The notes under the pieces were generated by a model. That model was not told where the DNA came from. It saw only the letters and a program-made list of their open reading frames with translations, and made no database searches. Both the position numbers and the translations under genes were made by a program. This document shows positions 27,909-35,815 of a DNA stretch of 64,000 nt, piece by piece; position 1 is the stretch's first letter, and each line of letters opens with the position of its first letter. The DNA comes from Simplicispira suum (GTDB lineage Bacteria; Pseudomonadota; Gammaproteobacteria; Burkholderiales; Burkholderiaceae_C), in NCBI RefSeq assembly GCF_003008595.1, contig NZ_CP027669.1, positions 1,674,001 to 1,738,000 of the forward strand. Direction: 5' to 3'.

Positions 27909-27965
27909 GCTATCTAATTAGTAGCTTGTAGCGCTTGCTGAACAAGCGCTGAAGGCACTTTTCAT
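27909..27965 (+). repeat. Dispersed palindromic repeat, copy 4 (directly after a stop codon)
   Basis: Reads GCTATCTAATTAGTAGCTTG, then TAGCGCTTGCTGAACAAGCG and CTGAAGGCACTTTTC, the reverse orientation of copy 1. Arms AGCGCTTG and CAAGCGCT form a perfect eight-base hairpin with loop CTGAA, differing from copy 8 by a compensated base pair. Confidence 0.85.
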
Positions 27966-27991
27966 TCAATATTTTCCACTGCAAACCTCCA

Positions 27992-28022
27992 AGAAGGAAT
28001 AGGCTGGCATTCGCCTCCTTCT
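27992..28022. other. Hairpin between convergent genes
   Basis: Arms AGAAGGA (27992-27998) and TCCTTCT (28016-28022), with inner GGC/GCC pairs, lie between the convergent metallo-hydrolase and S9 peptidase genes. There is no T-run on either side, so it is a weak terminator candidate at best. Confidence 0.35.
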
Positions 28023-28056
28023 CAGACCGCTCTTGCCGAGGGTCGGACAGGCGTGC

Positions 28057-30045
28057 TCAGAACGCCCAGGCCCCGAGCTGGTAGTAGTCCACCCCGCCGC
28101 TGCGGCCGCCCAGGCACTGCGCCAGGAAATCCTCGGTCTTGCGGTACATCGCGAGATTGTTGGGCCAGCGCTGGTTGCCATGGCCATCGCCCCGGAACGT
28201 GACGTAGTCCACCGGCCGCCCCGCCTTGCGCAGCGCCTGCACCATCAGCTCGGACTGCTCAAGCTTCACGCGCACATCGTTCACGCCGTGCATGATGAGC
28301 AGCGGGCTGGTTTTGGGGCCGACCTTGAACAGTGGCGACTTGGCCTCCATCGTGCGGCGGTCTTCGGGTTTGGAAGGGTCGCCGACGTAGCGGTGCCAGC
28401 CGATCATGCCCATCTCCCAATACGCAGGCGCTTTTTCCAAAGTCAACGCCAGGTGCGACATGCCCACCACGTCAATGGCGCAAGCAAAGGTCTCTGGCGT
28501 GAACGTGGCACCCACCAGCGCCGAATAGCCTCCGTAGCTGGCACCGTAGATCGCCACGCGTGCCGGGTCGGCAAGGCCTTGCTGGACCGCCCATCGCACG
28601 CCATCGACCAGGTCATCGTGCATCCGGCCAGCAAACTCGCCGATGGCTTTTTCCATGAAAGCACGGCCATAACCCGACGAACCCCGGTAGTTGATCTGCA
28701 GCACGGCATAACCCCGATTGGCCAAAAACTGCTGCAGGGACCGATTGGAGGCACCAGCGCTCCAGCGGTCGCGGATCCAAGGGCCGCCATGCACCAGCAG
28801 AACCAGCGGCAACTTGCGCGCCTCCACGCCCTCGGGCAGCGTCAGGTAGCCGTGCAGCGGCAGGCCATCGCGCGCCGTCGAGGCGATGGGCTGGGTGGCA
28901 GCCAGCTTGGCTCGCAATAGGCTCAGGCGGTTTTCCCCCAACAGCTCAGGCGCGCCTTTGGCGGGCAAGAGGTAACTGCGCTCACCCCGGTCCGTGGCCA
29001 CCACGGCTGTCATCGTGCGTTCGCTCTGGTCCATGCTGGTGATGAACACCTCGGCTGGTGTTCCACCTGCCAGCGCATCCAGGCGCTTGCGCAGGGCTGC
29101 GTCGAACACCTGGCGGTGCGGATAGTCGGGAAGCGAATACGCAACCAGTGGCTGGTGGGTACGGCTGCTGATCAGGGCGTTGTCCAGGTCCACCTCGGGG
29201 CTGGCATACACGACGGTCTCCAAACCATCGGCCAGGCGCATGCGGACCAGGGCGGCTTTGTCGCGCCCCCGGCCGGAGATTGCCCACACATGCGCGGCAT
29301 CAGCGTCCAGCTCCAGAAGGCGCACAAAGTCAAAGCGGTCCCACTGCGCCGCATTGGCCCAACCGCCGGGAGCCTTTGCATCGGGGCGCTGCAGTGTGGC
29401 CTGCCCATCGGCCACGGCGACGCGTGCCCGCAGGCCGCCTTGCCGGTCCACCACCCAGCTGCTGACGTTGCCAGGGTTGGTGGCCACCACCGTGTGGGCA
29501 CCGGTGCGCGGGTCCACGCGGTGCAGGTCAAACACCTTCTTGTCGCGCTGGTTGCTTGTCACCATCAGGTCAGCGCCGCCCTCTACCGTTTGCACGATCG
29601 AACTGGCGGTCTTGTCGAATGGGGTGAGATCCACCCACGCGGCGCCAGGCCGGCCGACGGCAACGGCGTAGATATGTGCGTTTTCGTCGCCAGTGCTGTC
29701 AACGGTTGCAGCGAGGTACTGGCTGTCAGCCGTCCAGCGAAAGCCGCGTGCCCGGATGGGGTAGGCGCGTGCATCGTCGCGCCCTACTGTGCGTACCCAG
29801 ATGGCCGGGCGAAGGCCCTGCACGCCCATCCACGCCAGCCGGGTGCCGTCGGGCGACACGCGGTGGTGGCCCGTGGCTTCCAGGCTGGTGACAAAGTCAC
29901 GCACCGGAACCAGCTCGGGCAATTGCGCGCCGGCCAGCGAGGGGTGCGTGGGTGCAGTGCTGCAACCCGCCAAGGCCGCGAGGCCCGCAAAGAAAACGCT
30001 TCCGCACCATTGGCGCGCCGCGCTTGTTCGGCTTTGCTGTGCCAT
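28057..30045 (-). CDS. S9 family (prolyl oligopeptidase-like) peptidase, predicted lipoprotein
   Basis: A 662-residue protein with signal peptide and lipobox LAGC (Cys28). A beta-propeller-like N-terminal half carries GHHRVSPDGTRLAWMG and GFRWTADSQYLAATVDS. The alpha/beta-hydrolase domain has nucleophile IYGASYGGYSALVG, acid GVNDVRV and His in RGDGHGNQ, which is the S9 Ser-Asp-His order. These enzymes cleave short peptides, often as dipeptidyl or acylaminoacyl peptidases, here probably anchored to a membrane facing the periplasm. The substrate is unknown. The gene stands alone, convergent with the metallo-hydrolase gene. The gap upstream (30046-30251) contains a copy of the dispersed repeat. 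Confidence 0.87.
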   Translation of the reverse strand: MAQQSRTSAARQWCGSVFFAGLAALAGCSTAPTHPSLAGAQLPELVPVRDFVTSLEATGHHRVSPDGTRLAWMGVQGLRPAIWVRTVGRDDARAYPIRARGFRWTADSQYLAATVDSTGDENAHIYAVAVGRPGAAWVDLTPFDKTASSIVQTVEGGADLMVTSNQRDKKVFDLHRVDPRTGAHTVVATNPGNVSSWVVDRQGGLRARVAVADGQATLQRPDAKAPGGWANAAQWDRFDFVRLLELDADAAHVWAISGRGRDKAALVRMRLADGLETVVYASPEVDLDNALISSRTHQPLVAYSLPDYPHRQVFDAALRKRLDALAGGTPAEVFITSMDQSERTMTAVVATDRGERSYLLPAKGAPELLGENRLSLLRAKLAATQPIASTARDGLPLHGYLTLPEGVEARKLPLVLLVHGGPWIRDRWSAGASNRSLQQFLANRGYAVLQINYRGSSGYGRAFMEKAIGEFAGRMHDDLVDGVRWAVQQGLADPARVAIYGASYGGYSALVGATFTPETFACAIDVVGMSHLALTLEKAPAYWEMGMIGWHRYVGDPSKPEDRRTMEAKSPLFKVGPKTSPLLIMHGVNDVRVKLEQSELMVQALRKAGRPVDYVTFRGDGHGNQRWPNNLAMYRKTEDFLAQCLGGRSGGVDYYQLGAWAF

Positions 30046-30187
30046 ACGAACCGTCCCCTGTGAGTTGAAACATCGAAGGGGCTATTGTGCAAAAGCGCCG
30101 TGGTACCGGTAGCCGCTTGGGCCTGTTCCGAAGTGCCGTTTGGGACGGAAACGGGACTCGGCCAACTATGTGCAGGGGATTTATTTA

Positions 30188-30243
30188 GCTATTGTTATGA
30201 TAGCTATTAACGCTTTCTGAATAAGCGCCAGAATCCATTTCTA
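30188..30243 (-). repeat. Dispersed palindromic repeat, copy 5 (intergenic)
   Basis: Reads GCTATTGTTATGATAGCTAT, then TAACGCTTTCTGAATAAGCG and CCAGAATCCATTTCTAC. It lies eight bases past the end of the amidotransferase gene on the minus strand. The hairpin arms are partly conserved (ACGCTT with AAGCG). Confidence 0.75.
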
Positions 30244-30251
30244 CCTGAAAT

Positions 30252-31124
30252 TCACTTCTTGCTCTTGATGGCTTTGCGCAGCAAGCGGCTGGCGCGGTCA
30301 CGCAGGTGCAGCGGCGTATGGACGCCCCCGAAAGTGCCGGGCTGGGCGGCAACGCAAGCGGTTAGAAAGTCGTTCAGGATCGCCGTGTCGTCCAGCGTCT
30401 GCGAGCCCGCCTGATGAAACTCGGGGTGCCACTGCGTCGCCGCAATGTAGCCGCGCCCAGGCCCAGGGCTCAGGCGGATGGCCTCGGGCACGCGGTCGGG
30501 CAGGCTGAAGGCTTCGACGACAAAGTCGGGCGCAACGCGCTTGATGCCTTGGTGGTGAATGCTGTTGACGCGCGCGCTTGGTTTGTCGGGGTACAACTGC
30601 GCCAACCGCGTGCCCGGCACAAGTTCAATGTCGTGAAAATGCTGGTCGTAGGTGCTGGCATTGCGGTGCAGCTGGGCGCCAGGGTGCTGTTCCTGCAGGT
30701 CCTGGTACAGCGCCCCGCCAAACGCCACATTGATCAGCTGCAGGCCGCGGCAGACGCCAAAAATCGGCTTTCTGGCCTGGGCAAAGGCCTTCACCACAGC
30801 CAGGTCATAGAGGTCGCGCACCCGGTCGCCGAGCCACTCCTGGCGCAGCGGCTCCTCTCCATAGTTGCCCGGCCATACGTCGGCGCCGCCGTGCATGACC
30901 ACGCCGTCCAGCCACTCGGCGTAGTGGTCCAGCGTGACGTCGCCGCGCGCCGTGTCGCCCGTGGGGCAAGGCACCATGACCACCATGGCCCCGGCGGACA
31001 TGATCCAGTGGGCAATCGACTGCTCCACGTACTGGAGCGTCTTGTTGGTGAACAGGGAGCGGCTCGGGTCGGCATGCTGAAAGCAGGCGGAGAGTCCGAT
31101 TTTGAGGCGGCGTGGAGCAAACAT
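30252..31124 (-). CDS. Class I glutamine amidotransferase-like (PuuD-type) hydrolase
   Basis: About 290 residues from MFAPRRLKIGLSACFQHADP. The gamma-glutamyl hydrolase/PuuD pattern is clear: DGVVMHGGADVWPGNYGEEP, nucleophile Cys in KPIFGVCRGLQLINVAFGGA, HHQGIKRVAP, and catalytic His/Glu in IAATQWHPEFHQ. PuuD releases GABA from gamma-glutamyl-GABA in putrescine breakdown, but no puu genes are adjacent and the substrate is not determined. Starts further upstream (ATG near 31214, GTG near 31226) would add 30-34 residues; the chosen one matches homologues better. It is divergent from hpf. Confidence 0.82.
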   Translation of the reverse strand: MFAPRRLKIGLSACFQHADPSRSLFTNKTLQYVEQSIAHWIMSAGAMVVMVPCPTGDTARGDVTLDHYAEWLDGVVMHGGADVWPGNYGEEPLRQEWLGDRVRDLYDLAVVKAFAQARKPIFGVCRGLQLINVAFGGALYQDLQEQHPGAQLHRNASTYDQHFHDIELVPGTRLAQLYPDKPSARVNSIHHQGIKRVAPDFVVEAFSLPDRVPEAIRLSPGPGRGYIAATQWHPEFHQAGSQTLDDTAILNDFLTACVAAQPGTFGGVHTPLHLRDRASRLLRKAIKSKK

Positions 31125-31240
31125 ACTTCTTTGTAACACCTTGGCGCCGTCCGCGCTGTAGGGCAGAACCTTGCCTTGCTGACCTGGGGGTGCAAGGCGC
31201 TTGAAAGCAGGCATGATGGAGCCCACACCACTTGTTTACC

Positions 31241-31274
31241 GCCAGCCTGCGGGCTGGCCCTGACCCGAAGGAGA
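31241..31274 (+). promoter_or_regulatory. Hairpin and strong ribosome site in the hpf leader
   Basis: A perfect seven-base-pair hairpin GCCAGCC-TGCG-GGCTGGC (31241-31258) ends 11 bases before a strong Shine-Dalgarno GAAGGAG, which is followed by the hpf ATG at 31282. It has no T-run. It could stabilise the mRNA or influence translation. Confidence 0.5.
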
Positions 31275-31281
31275 GCAACGC

Positions 31282-31629
31282 ATGCAAGTTCAAGTACATA
31301 CCGACGACAACATCCAGGGCGGCGAATCGCTGGCGCAATGGATCACTGAGGAAACCAGCGCCAAGCTGTCCCGTTTTCGGGACCATGTCACCCGCGTGGA
31401 AGTATTTTTGACCGATGTGGACGCCGGCAAATCGGGCGCCAACGACAAGCGCTGCCGCATGGAAGCGCGCCCCGCCGGGCGCCAGCCGGTCACCGTGACC
31501 GGCGAAGGCAACAAGGTGGCCGATGCCTTCACTGGCGCCATCGACAAACTGATGCGGGCACTCGATACCGACATGGGCCGCCTCAAAGACAAGAACGGGC
31601 GCGACACCATTCGCACCGCCGAAGAGTAA
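31282..31629 (+). CDS. hpf: HPF/RaiA family ribosome hibernation factor
   Basis: A 115-residue protein, MQVQVHTDDNIQGGESLAQW, with the RaiA/HPF fold (FLTDVDAGKSGANDKRCRME, then ARPAGRQPVTVTGEGNKVAD and AFTGAIDKLMRALDTDMGRL). These proteins bind the 30S decoding region in stationary phase and inactivate ribosomes. It is the short form, without the C-terminal dimerisation domain of long HPF. In many proteobacteria hpf follows rpoN; here it stands alone after a divergent amidotransferase gene and may be one of several paralogues. Confidence 0.82.
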   Translation: MQVQVHTDDNIQGGESLAQWITEETSAKLSRFRDHVTRVEVFLTDVDAGKSGANDKRCRMEARPAGRQPVTVTGEGNKVADAFTGAIDKLMRALDTDMGRLKDKNGRDTIRTAEE

Positions 31630-31702
31630 ACCGCTGCCGCCCTGCGCCCAGGGCGGCGCATCTTGCGCATCCGCCTGACGCTCCCCGTACCCACAGCCCC
31701 CG

Positions 31703-31948
31703 TTGGAAACCCTCTCCGCCTTGCAGTCGCTCGGACTGGAGCTGCCCAGCCCGGCGTATATCGCTGGCGCCATCTTGTTTGGTGTGATCGGCATGGCCGC
31801 CTATTGGCACGGGAAACGCACGCAGCAGCGCGGCAGGCGCTGGCTGGGTGTGGCGCTCATGTTTTATCCCTATGCCGTCTCGCAGACCTGGGTGTTGTAC
31901 CTGGTGGGCACGGTGCTTTGCGCAGGTTTGTGGTGGGAATGGGGTTGA
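31703..31948 (+). CDS. Small two-helix membrane protein, unknown function
   Basis: An 81-residue protein starting at a TTG codon (LETLSALQSLGLELPSPAYI). Two hydrophobic segments are evident: AYIAGAILFGVIGMAAYWHG and FYPYAVSQTWVLYLVGTVLC. A basic loop (KRTQQRGRRW) lies between them. I recall similar small proteins in Comamonadaceae, always hypothetical; the YPYAVSQTW stretch looks conserved. It lies 73 bases after hpf on the same strand. It is short, but the hydropathy and the positively charged loop support a real gene. Confidence 0.65.
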   Translation: METLSALQSLGLELPSPAYIAGAILFGVIGMAAYWHGKRTQQRGRRWLGVALMFYPYAVSQTWVLYLVGTVLCAGLWWEWG

Positions 31949-32007
31949 CGAGCTGATGGATGGTGTGTGTGCCCCGAAGATCTATTTGACTTCCTCGGTG
32001 GCAGCGT

Positions 32008-32850
32008 TCAGCGCCGCCCTGCCGTCAGCAGCAGCTCGTTGGGCCCCTCCCAACCCCAGGGTGTCGCGTAGACGGACAGCTTTTCTTCCATTTCGGCCCA
32101 GGCGCGTTCTCTGCTGGGTTCGTCAAGGCGATCCAGGATCTGCTGGATCGGGCTCGCCGAGGTGCGAACGAAGTCCAGATAGGTCTTGGCCGAGGGCATG
32201 CGAAAGGGGGCATTGAGCTGCGTCGTCGCCACGTCCTGAAAGCCTGCGGCCGCAAACAGTTCATCGGTCAAGCCTGGCCGTCCAAGACTCAGCAGGCCAC
32301 CCGGCGCGCCGGGGTTGGGGGCGGGCAAGCCTGCGTGCTGCAGAGCCGTTGACATCAGGATCGTGATGCAGGGGTTGTGCTGCGGTTGCGAGAACACCAT
32401 GGTGCAGACGTGGCCGCCAAGCCGAAGCGCCCGGTGCATCTCTGCCAAGCCCCGCAGCGGATCGCCAAACAGCATCAGTCCGAGCCGGCAGACCACGGCG
32501 TCGAAGCTAGCGGGTTCGACTTGCAGGTCTTCACCGTCGGCGACCTGGAACTGCACGTTCGACACGCCAGCGCTCTGCGCGTTATCTTTGGCCAGAGCGA
32601 GGATGGCCGGCGACAGGTCGGTGGCGAGCACGCTGCCGCTGGGGCCGACGCGGCGCGCGATCATCAGCGTCTGTTCGCCAGCGCCGGCGGCCACGTCGAG
32701 CACGCGCGAGCCGGGCCCGATACCGGCCATGCTGAGCATGGCCTCGGTGGCCCGTGCAAGCCAGGTGCCGATCAGCGCGCCGTGCGCGTTCCAGCCTGGG
32801 GCGGCGCGGTCCCATTGGGCGCGGCTTGCGTTTTTCGGGTCGTCGGCCAT
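32008..32850 (-). CDS. Class I SAM-dependent methyltransferase
   Basis: About 280 residues from MADDPKNASRAQWDRAAPGW. Motif I is VLDVAAGAGEQTLMIARRVG, followed by an acidic ATDLSP, NVQFQVADGEDL and FDAVVCRLGLMLFGDPLRGL, the UbiE-like methyltransferase family pattern. The C-terminal part is variable and the acceptor is unknown. An alternative start 16 codons upstream exists (32898). It is divergent from a LysR regulator with about 157 bases between starts. That space holds GCTGCG-GGAT-CGCAGC (32916-32931), a possible operator, so this gene is the likely regulatory target. Confidence 0.83.
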   Translation of the reverse strand: MADDPKNASRAQWDRAAPGWNAHGALIGTWLARATEAMLSMAGIGPGSRVLDVAAGAGEQTLMIARRVGPSGSVLATDLSPAILALAKDNAQSAGVSNVQFQVADGEDLQVEPASFDAVVCRLGLMLFGDPLRGLAEMHRALRLGGHVCTMVFSQPQHNPCITILMSTALQHAGLPAPNPGAPGGLLSLGRPGLTDELFAAAGFQDVATTQLNAPFRMPSAKTYLDFVRTSASPIQQILDRLDEPSRERAWAEMEEKLSVYATPWGWEGPNELLLTAGRR

Positions 32851-33007
32851 GGGGCGCACTCCCGGCAAGTTGGAGGCACACAATGGCGTCGTTTTCATGG
32901 CTTTGGTCTCCTTGGGCTGCGGGATCGCAGCGATCTCGATGTGTTCACAGCCTAGGGCGAGAGGCGAGCCTGCGTAAGGCGCAACTTTGCAAGAGGGGGC
33001 CGCAGTG

Positions 33008-33916
33008 ATGCACAGTCCGACCCAATTTCAATGGGATGATCTCCAGTACTTCCTGGCCGTCGCCCACCATGGCAGCACGCTGGCGGCAGGGCGCGCGCTG
33101 GGGGTTGACCAGTCCACGGTGCAGCGCCGCCTGAGCGCACTGGAGCGGTGCATCGGCCAGTCGCTGGTGCAGCGGCAAGCCACGGGCTATCGGCTGACAG
33201 CGTTCGGGCACGAGATGCTGCCGTTCGCCGAATCCGTCGAAAGCGCCGCGCTTGCCTTCGAGCGCCAGATTGCAACCCTGGCCGGCGAGACCACCGGCGT
33301 GATCCGCATGACTTGTCCCGAACCCATCGTCCACCGCATCACGCAGACCGGAATGATCGACCGGTTTCATGCCAAGTACCCGGCGCTCAAGCTGCAGTTC
33401 GTGATGAGCGACAAGTACATGGACCTGCGTCAGGGCGATGCCGATGTGGCGCTGCGCTCGGGCGACACCGACGATGGCGAACTGGTGGGCCGCAAGATCG
33501 GCGATTCCATCTGGGCGGTGTACGCCAGCAAGGCCTACATTGCGCAGCACGGCCAGCCCGAGCGCATCGAAGACCTCGCCAGCCACGCACTGGTCGGCTT
33601 CGACGACACCATGGCCAGGCACCGGCTGTCGCAATGGTTGCGTGAGGTGGCGCCCAACGCGGAGCTGGCCTCGCGCAGCAGCAGCGTGCTTGGTCTGGTC
33701 TTTTCGGTGAAGGCCGGGCTCGGTGTGGGCGCGCTGCCCATGCCGTTGGGCGATGCGGAGCCCGACCTGGTGCGCATGTTCGGTCCGGTACCCGAATTGG
33801 CCCGTATCTGGCGCCTGCTGACGACGCCTGAGCTGCGGCGCACGCCGCGCGTCAGCGCGTTTTTTGATTTCATTGTGGAAGAAATCGACACCTTGCGCCC
33901 CATCCTTACGGGTTGA
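33008..33916 (+). CDS. LysR-family transcriptional regulator
   Basis: A 302-residue regulator. The winged helix-turn-helix domain is at about residues 8-68 (LQYFLAVAHHGSTLAAGRAL, then GVDQSTVQRRLSALE). The substrate-binding domain follows (TGVIRMTCPEPIVHRITQTG; LKLQFVMSDKYMDLRQGDAD). The start at 33008 was chosen because homologues begin close to the HTH; an upstream ATG adds seven residues. It is divergent from a SAM-dependent methyltransferase gene, the usual arrangement for a LysR protein and its target. The inducer is unknown. Confidence 0.9.
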   Translation: MHSPTQFQWDDLQYFLAVAHHGSTLAAGRALGVDQSTVQRRLSALERCIGQSLVQRQATGYRLTAFGHEMLPFAESVESAALAFERQIATLAGETTGVIRMTCPEPIVHRITQTGMIDRFHAKYPALKLQFVMSDKYMDLRQGDADVALRSGDTDDGELVGRKIGDSIWAVYASKAYIAQHGQPERIEDLASHALVGFDDTMARHRLSQWLREVAPNAELASRSSSVLGLVFSVKAGLGVGALPMPLGDAEPDLVRMFGPVPELARIWRLLTTPELRRTPRVSAFFDFIVEEIDTLRPILTG

Positions 33917-34006
33917 CAAGCAGATCGGCGCAAGTTGCCTGGTCTCTGGGCTGGCGTCAGCGCTGCTCCATCGCTACATCCAACGTGCCCTTTGCCGGCT
34001 TCGCGT

Positions 34007-35695
34007 TCACCCCGACGCCCACAAGCCCGCGCCATGTCCGCGCGTAAAAGCCTCTTCAAACACCGAGTAGCCGGACCAATCGGCGTGGGCAAAGGCCAGC
34101 CGCGCCGTCGCGGGTGTAGGCAGGGCGCGTTGTTGCTCTCCATTCAATAGCTGCTTGCGCCCTACAGATAAGCGCTGGAGGCCGATTTGACTCAATATTT
34201 TGAGGCCGCCGGGGCGCGGAATGGCCATGGCGTGGCCGTAGCGCGTGACCTCCGCACGCTCGACGCGTTCGCGCAAATCGGGGTGCGGCAGGCTGAGCGC
34301 GGCGATGGCCGCTTCTGCCCAGTGCTGCCAGGGCTGGCGCGCCAGCTGCGCGCGGGCATCGGGCACATCGCCCAGCGCCTGGTAGTAGGTCAAGACCGTG
34401 GGCAGGGTGACTGCGGCGCGCGGGTCCAGCCGCTGGTGGCCGGCGTCGACATAGCCCAGGCCGCCGGCCGCGCCGTCCTGGTAGAGCACGTTGTCCCAGG
34501 CTGGCGCGGCGCCCGGCCGGTCGGTGAGCGGGCCGGAAATGGCCAGGTTCGTCACCAGCCAGGGCGCCCAGGCCAGTTGTCCGGCGGCGGCGCGCAGGAA
34601 GTCGGGCGGGCTTTGCACCACGCGCGCCGCAATGAACACCGGCAGGGCGACCACGCAGCGCTCGGCCTGCCAGCGCTCGACCTGGCCGCTGCTGTGGTTG
34701 AAGGCGTCCACCTGCACGCCGCCGGGCAGCTCGGTGATGGCCAGAACGCTGCACGCGGTGTGCAGCTGGCCAGCCTGCCGCAGCGGCGCGGCCAGTTGGC
34801 GCGCCAGCCAGCCATTGCCCTCGGGCCAGGTGAGTACGCCGCCTTCGTCCCCGCCGCCTTCTCCGGGTGCCGAAAAACCGTGCCGGCTGGCGAAGTAGTG
34901 AATCCCGGCCCAGGCCGACACCACCGCACTGCCAGCGCCGTAGTCGTCGCGGCAGCAGTAGTCAAGGTACCAGCGCAAATGCGGGTCGTCCAGGCCCTCA
35001 CCTGTCAGCCAGCTATCAAAAGTGATAGCGTCCAGCGCAAGCAGGATCTGCGCTGGAGGCATTTTTGACCCCCAATCGGCAAAGCTGGGCATGGCAAAGC
35101 GCGCAGCGCGCGAGAGCGTCTCGACGCGGCGCGCAAACAAACGGTACTGCGCCAGCGTGCGCGCACCCACGCCTTGCACTGGCAGCAGTCCCTCGTGCCA
35201 TTGGCCTTGCCAGAACAGCCGCTCCTGCGGGCTGTGGCAAAGGGTGAATTCGTCGTAGCGCCAACGCCCAGCCACGCGCTTGCGCAGGCCCAGATCTTCC
35301 AGCAGATCCTGCACTTCGGGCGCGCTGTCGCCTGGCACCGGGAGGTAGTGCGCGCCGTGCGGGCAGGCACGGCCCAGCACGCTGCCGGCGCGGCTGTTGC
35401 CGCCGGCGCTGTCCTCCAGCTCCAGCAGCGCAAGGTCCTGAACGCCCGCCAGCCGCAGCGCGCGCGCCGCCGCCAGGCCTGCAATGCCGCCACCCGTAAT
35501 CAGCACGCGGGTGCGGCGCTGCACGCTGGGCGCGGGCAGGCTGCCGCCCGCCAGCCGATCGCGCAGCGCGTGGCCGCGCGCCATGTCCACGCCCGCAAAG
35601 CCGCCTGCGAGTGGTGCGGGTGCTTGGTCGCAAGCCGAGGACAGCACGGCGGTAGCCGCAGATGCGGCAGCGGTGAGGAAGCTGCGGCGCTGCAT
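34007..35695 (-). CDS. FAD-dependent amine oxidase-like protein with Tat-type signal, containing two in-frame repeats
   Basis: A 562-residue protein with an RRSFL twin-arginine-like motif and lipobox-like LSSAC at the N-terminus (MQRRSFLTAAASAATAVLSS). An FAD-binding GxGxxG-type motif ITGGGIAGLAAARALRLAG is near residue 65, with LLELEDSAGGNSRAG after it; the C-terminal FAHADWSGYSVFEEAFTRG is conserved. It is probably exported with FAD bound. Homologues lie beside spermidine-synthase-like genes, and polyamine oxidation is a possible role (inference). Two stretches, residues about 210-228 and 499-517, are encoded by dispersed repeats (35011-35068 and 34144-34190) and read through in frame. The start was chosen at the twin-arginine sequence; 35725 is an alternative. 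Confidence 0.82.
   Translation of the reverse strand: MQRRSFLTAAASAATAVLSSACDQAPAPLAGGFAGVDMARGHALRDRLAGGSLPAPSVQRRTRVLITGGGIAGLAAARALRLAGVQDLALLELEDSAGGNSRAGSVLGRACPHGAHYLPVPGDSAPEVQDLLEDLGLRKRVAGRWRYDEFTLCHSPQERLFWQGQWHEGLLPVQGVGARTLAQYRLFARRVETLSRAARFAMPSFADWGSKMPPAQILLALDAITFDSWLTGEGLDDPHLRWYLDYCCRDDYGAGSAVVSAWAGIHYFASRHGFSAPGEGGGDEGGVLTWPEGNGWLARQLAAPLRQAGQLHTACSVLAITELPGGVQVDAFNHSSGQVERWQAERCVVALPVFIAARVVQSPPDFLRAAAGQLAWAPWLVTNLAISGPLTDRPGAAPAWDNVLYQDGAAGGLGYVDAGHQRLDPRAAVTLPTVLTYYQALGDVPDARAQLARQPWQHWAEAAIAALSLPHPDLRERVERAEVTRYGHAMAIPRPGGLKILSQIGLQRLSVGRKQLLNGEQQRALPTPATARLAFAHADWSGYSVFEEAFTRGHGAGLWASG
34144..34190 (-). repeat. Dispersed palindromic repeat, copy 6 (inside FAD oxidoreductase, in frame)
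   Basis: On the minus strand it reads CAAATCGGCCTCCAGCGCTT, then ATCTGTAGGGCGCAAGCAGC and TATTG. It is translated as GLQRLSVGRKQLL, very close to the peptide from copy 1 in murU. Confidence 0.85.
35011..35068 (-). repeat. Dispersed palindromic repeat, copy 7 (inside FAD oxidoreductase, in frame)
   Basis: On the minus strand it reads CAAAAATGCCTCCAGCGCAG, then ATCCTGCTTGCGCTGGACGC and TATCACTTTTGATAGC. It is translated as KMPPAQILLALDAITFDS, a different frame from copy 6. Arms AGCGCA and TGCGCT remain. Confidence 0.75.
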
Positions 35696-35769
35696 GGCGT
35701 CAGCCCCGGGCGTTGGGACTGGCACGGCCCAGGCGCGCGGGCGCCGCGCAAGGGCCGCCCCGCCGCGCT

Positions 35770-35815
35770 GGCGCCGTCCCCCTCAGGGGGAAGCGGCGCA
35801 GCCGCTCAGGGGGAG
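35770..35815. repeat. GC-rich inverted repeat of a second type, between speE-like and FAD oxidoreductase genes
   Basis: Contains CCCCCTCAGGGGG followed by AAGCGGCGCAGCCGCT and CAGGGGGA, nested palindromes ending at the stop codon of the spermidine-synthase-like gene. I recall similar CCCTCAGGGG/AAGCGGCGCAGCCGCTT elements scattered in Comamonadaceae genomes. Only one copy is visible here. It may act as a transcript-end or stability hairpin between the two genes. Confidence 0.6.

Noticed and set aside
27992..28022. Intrinsic terminator between the metallo-hydrolase and S9 peptidase genes
   Set aside because: The stem is present but there is no T-run on either strand, so it is listed only as a hairpin.
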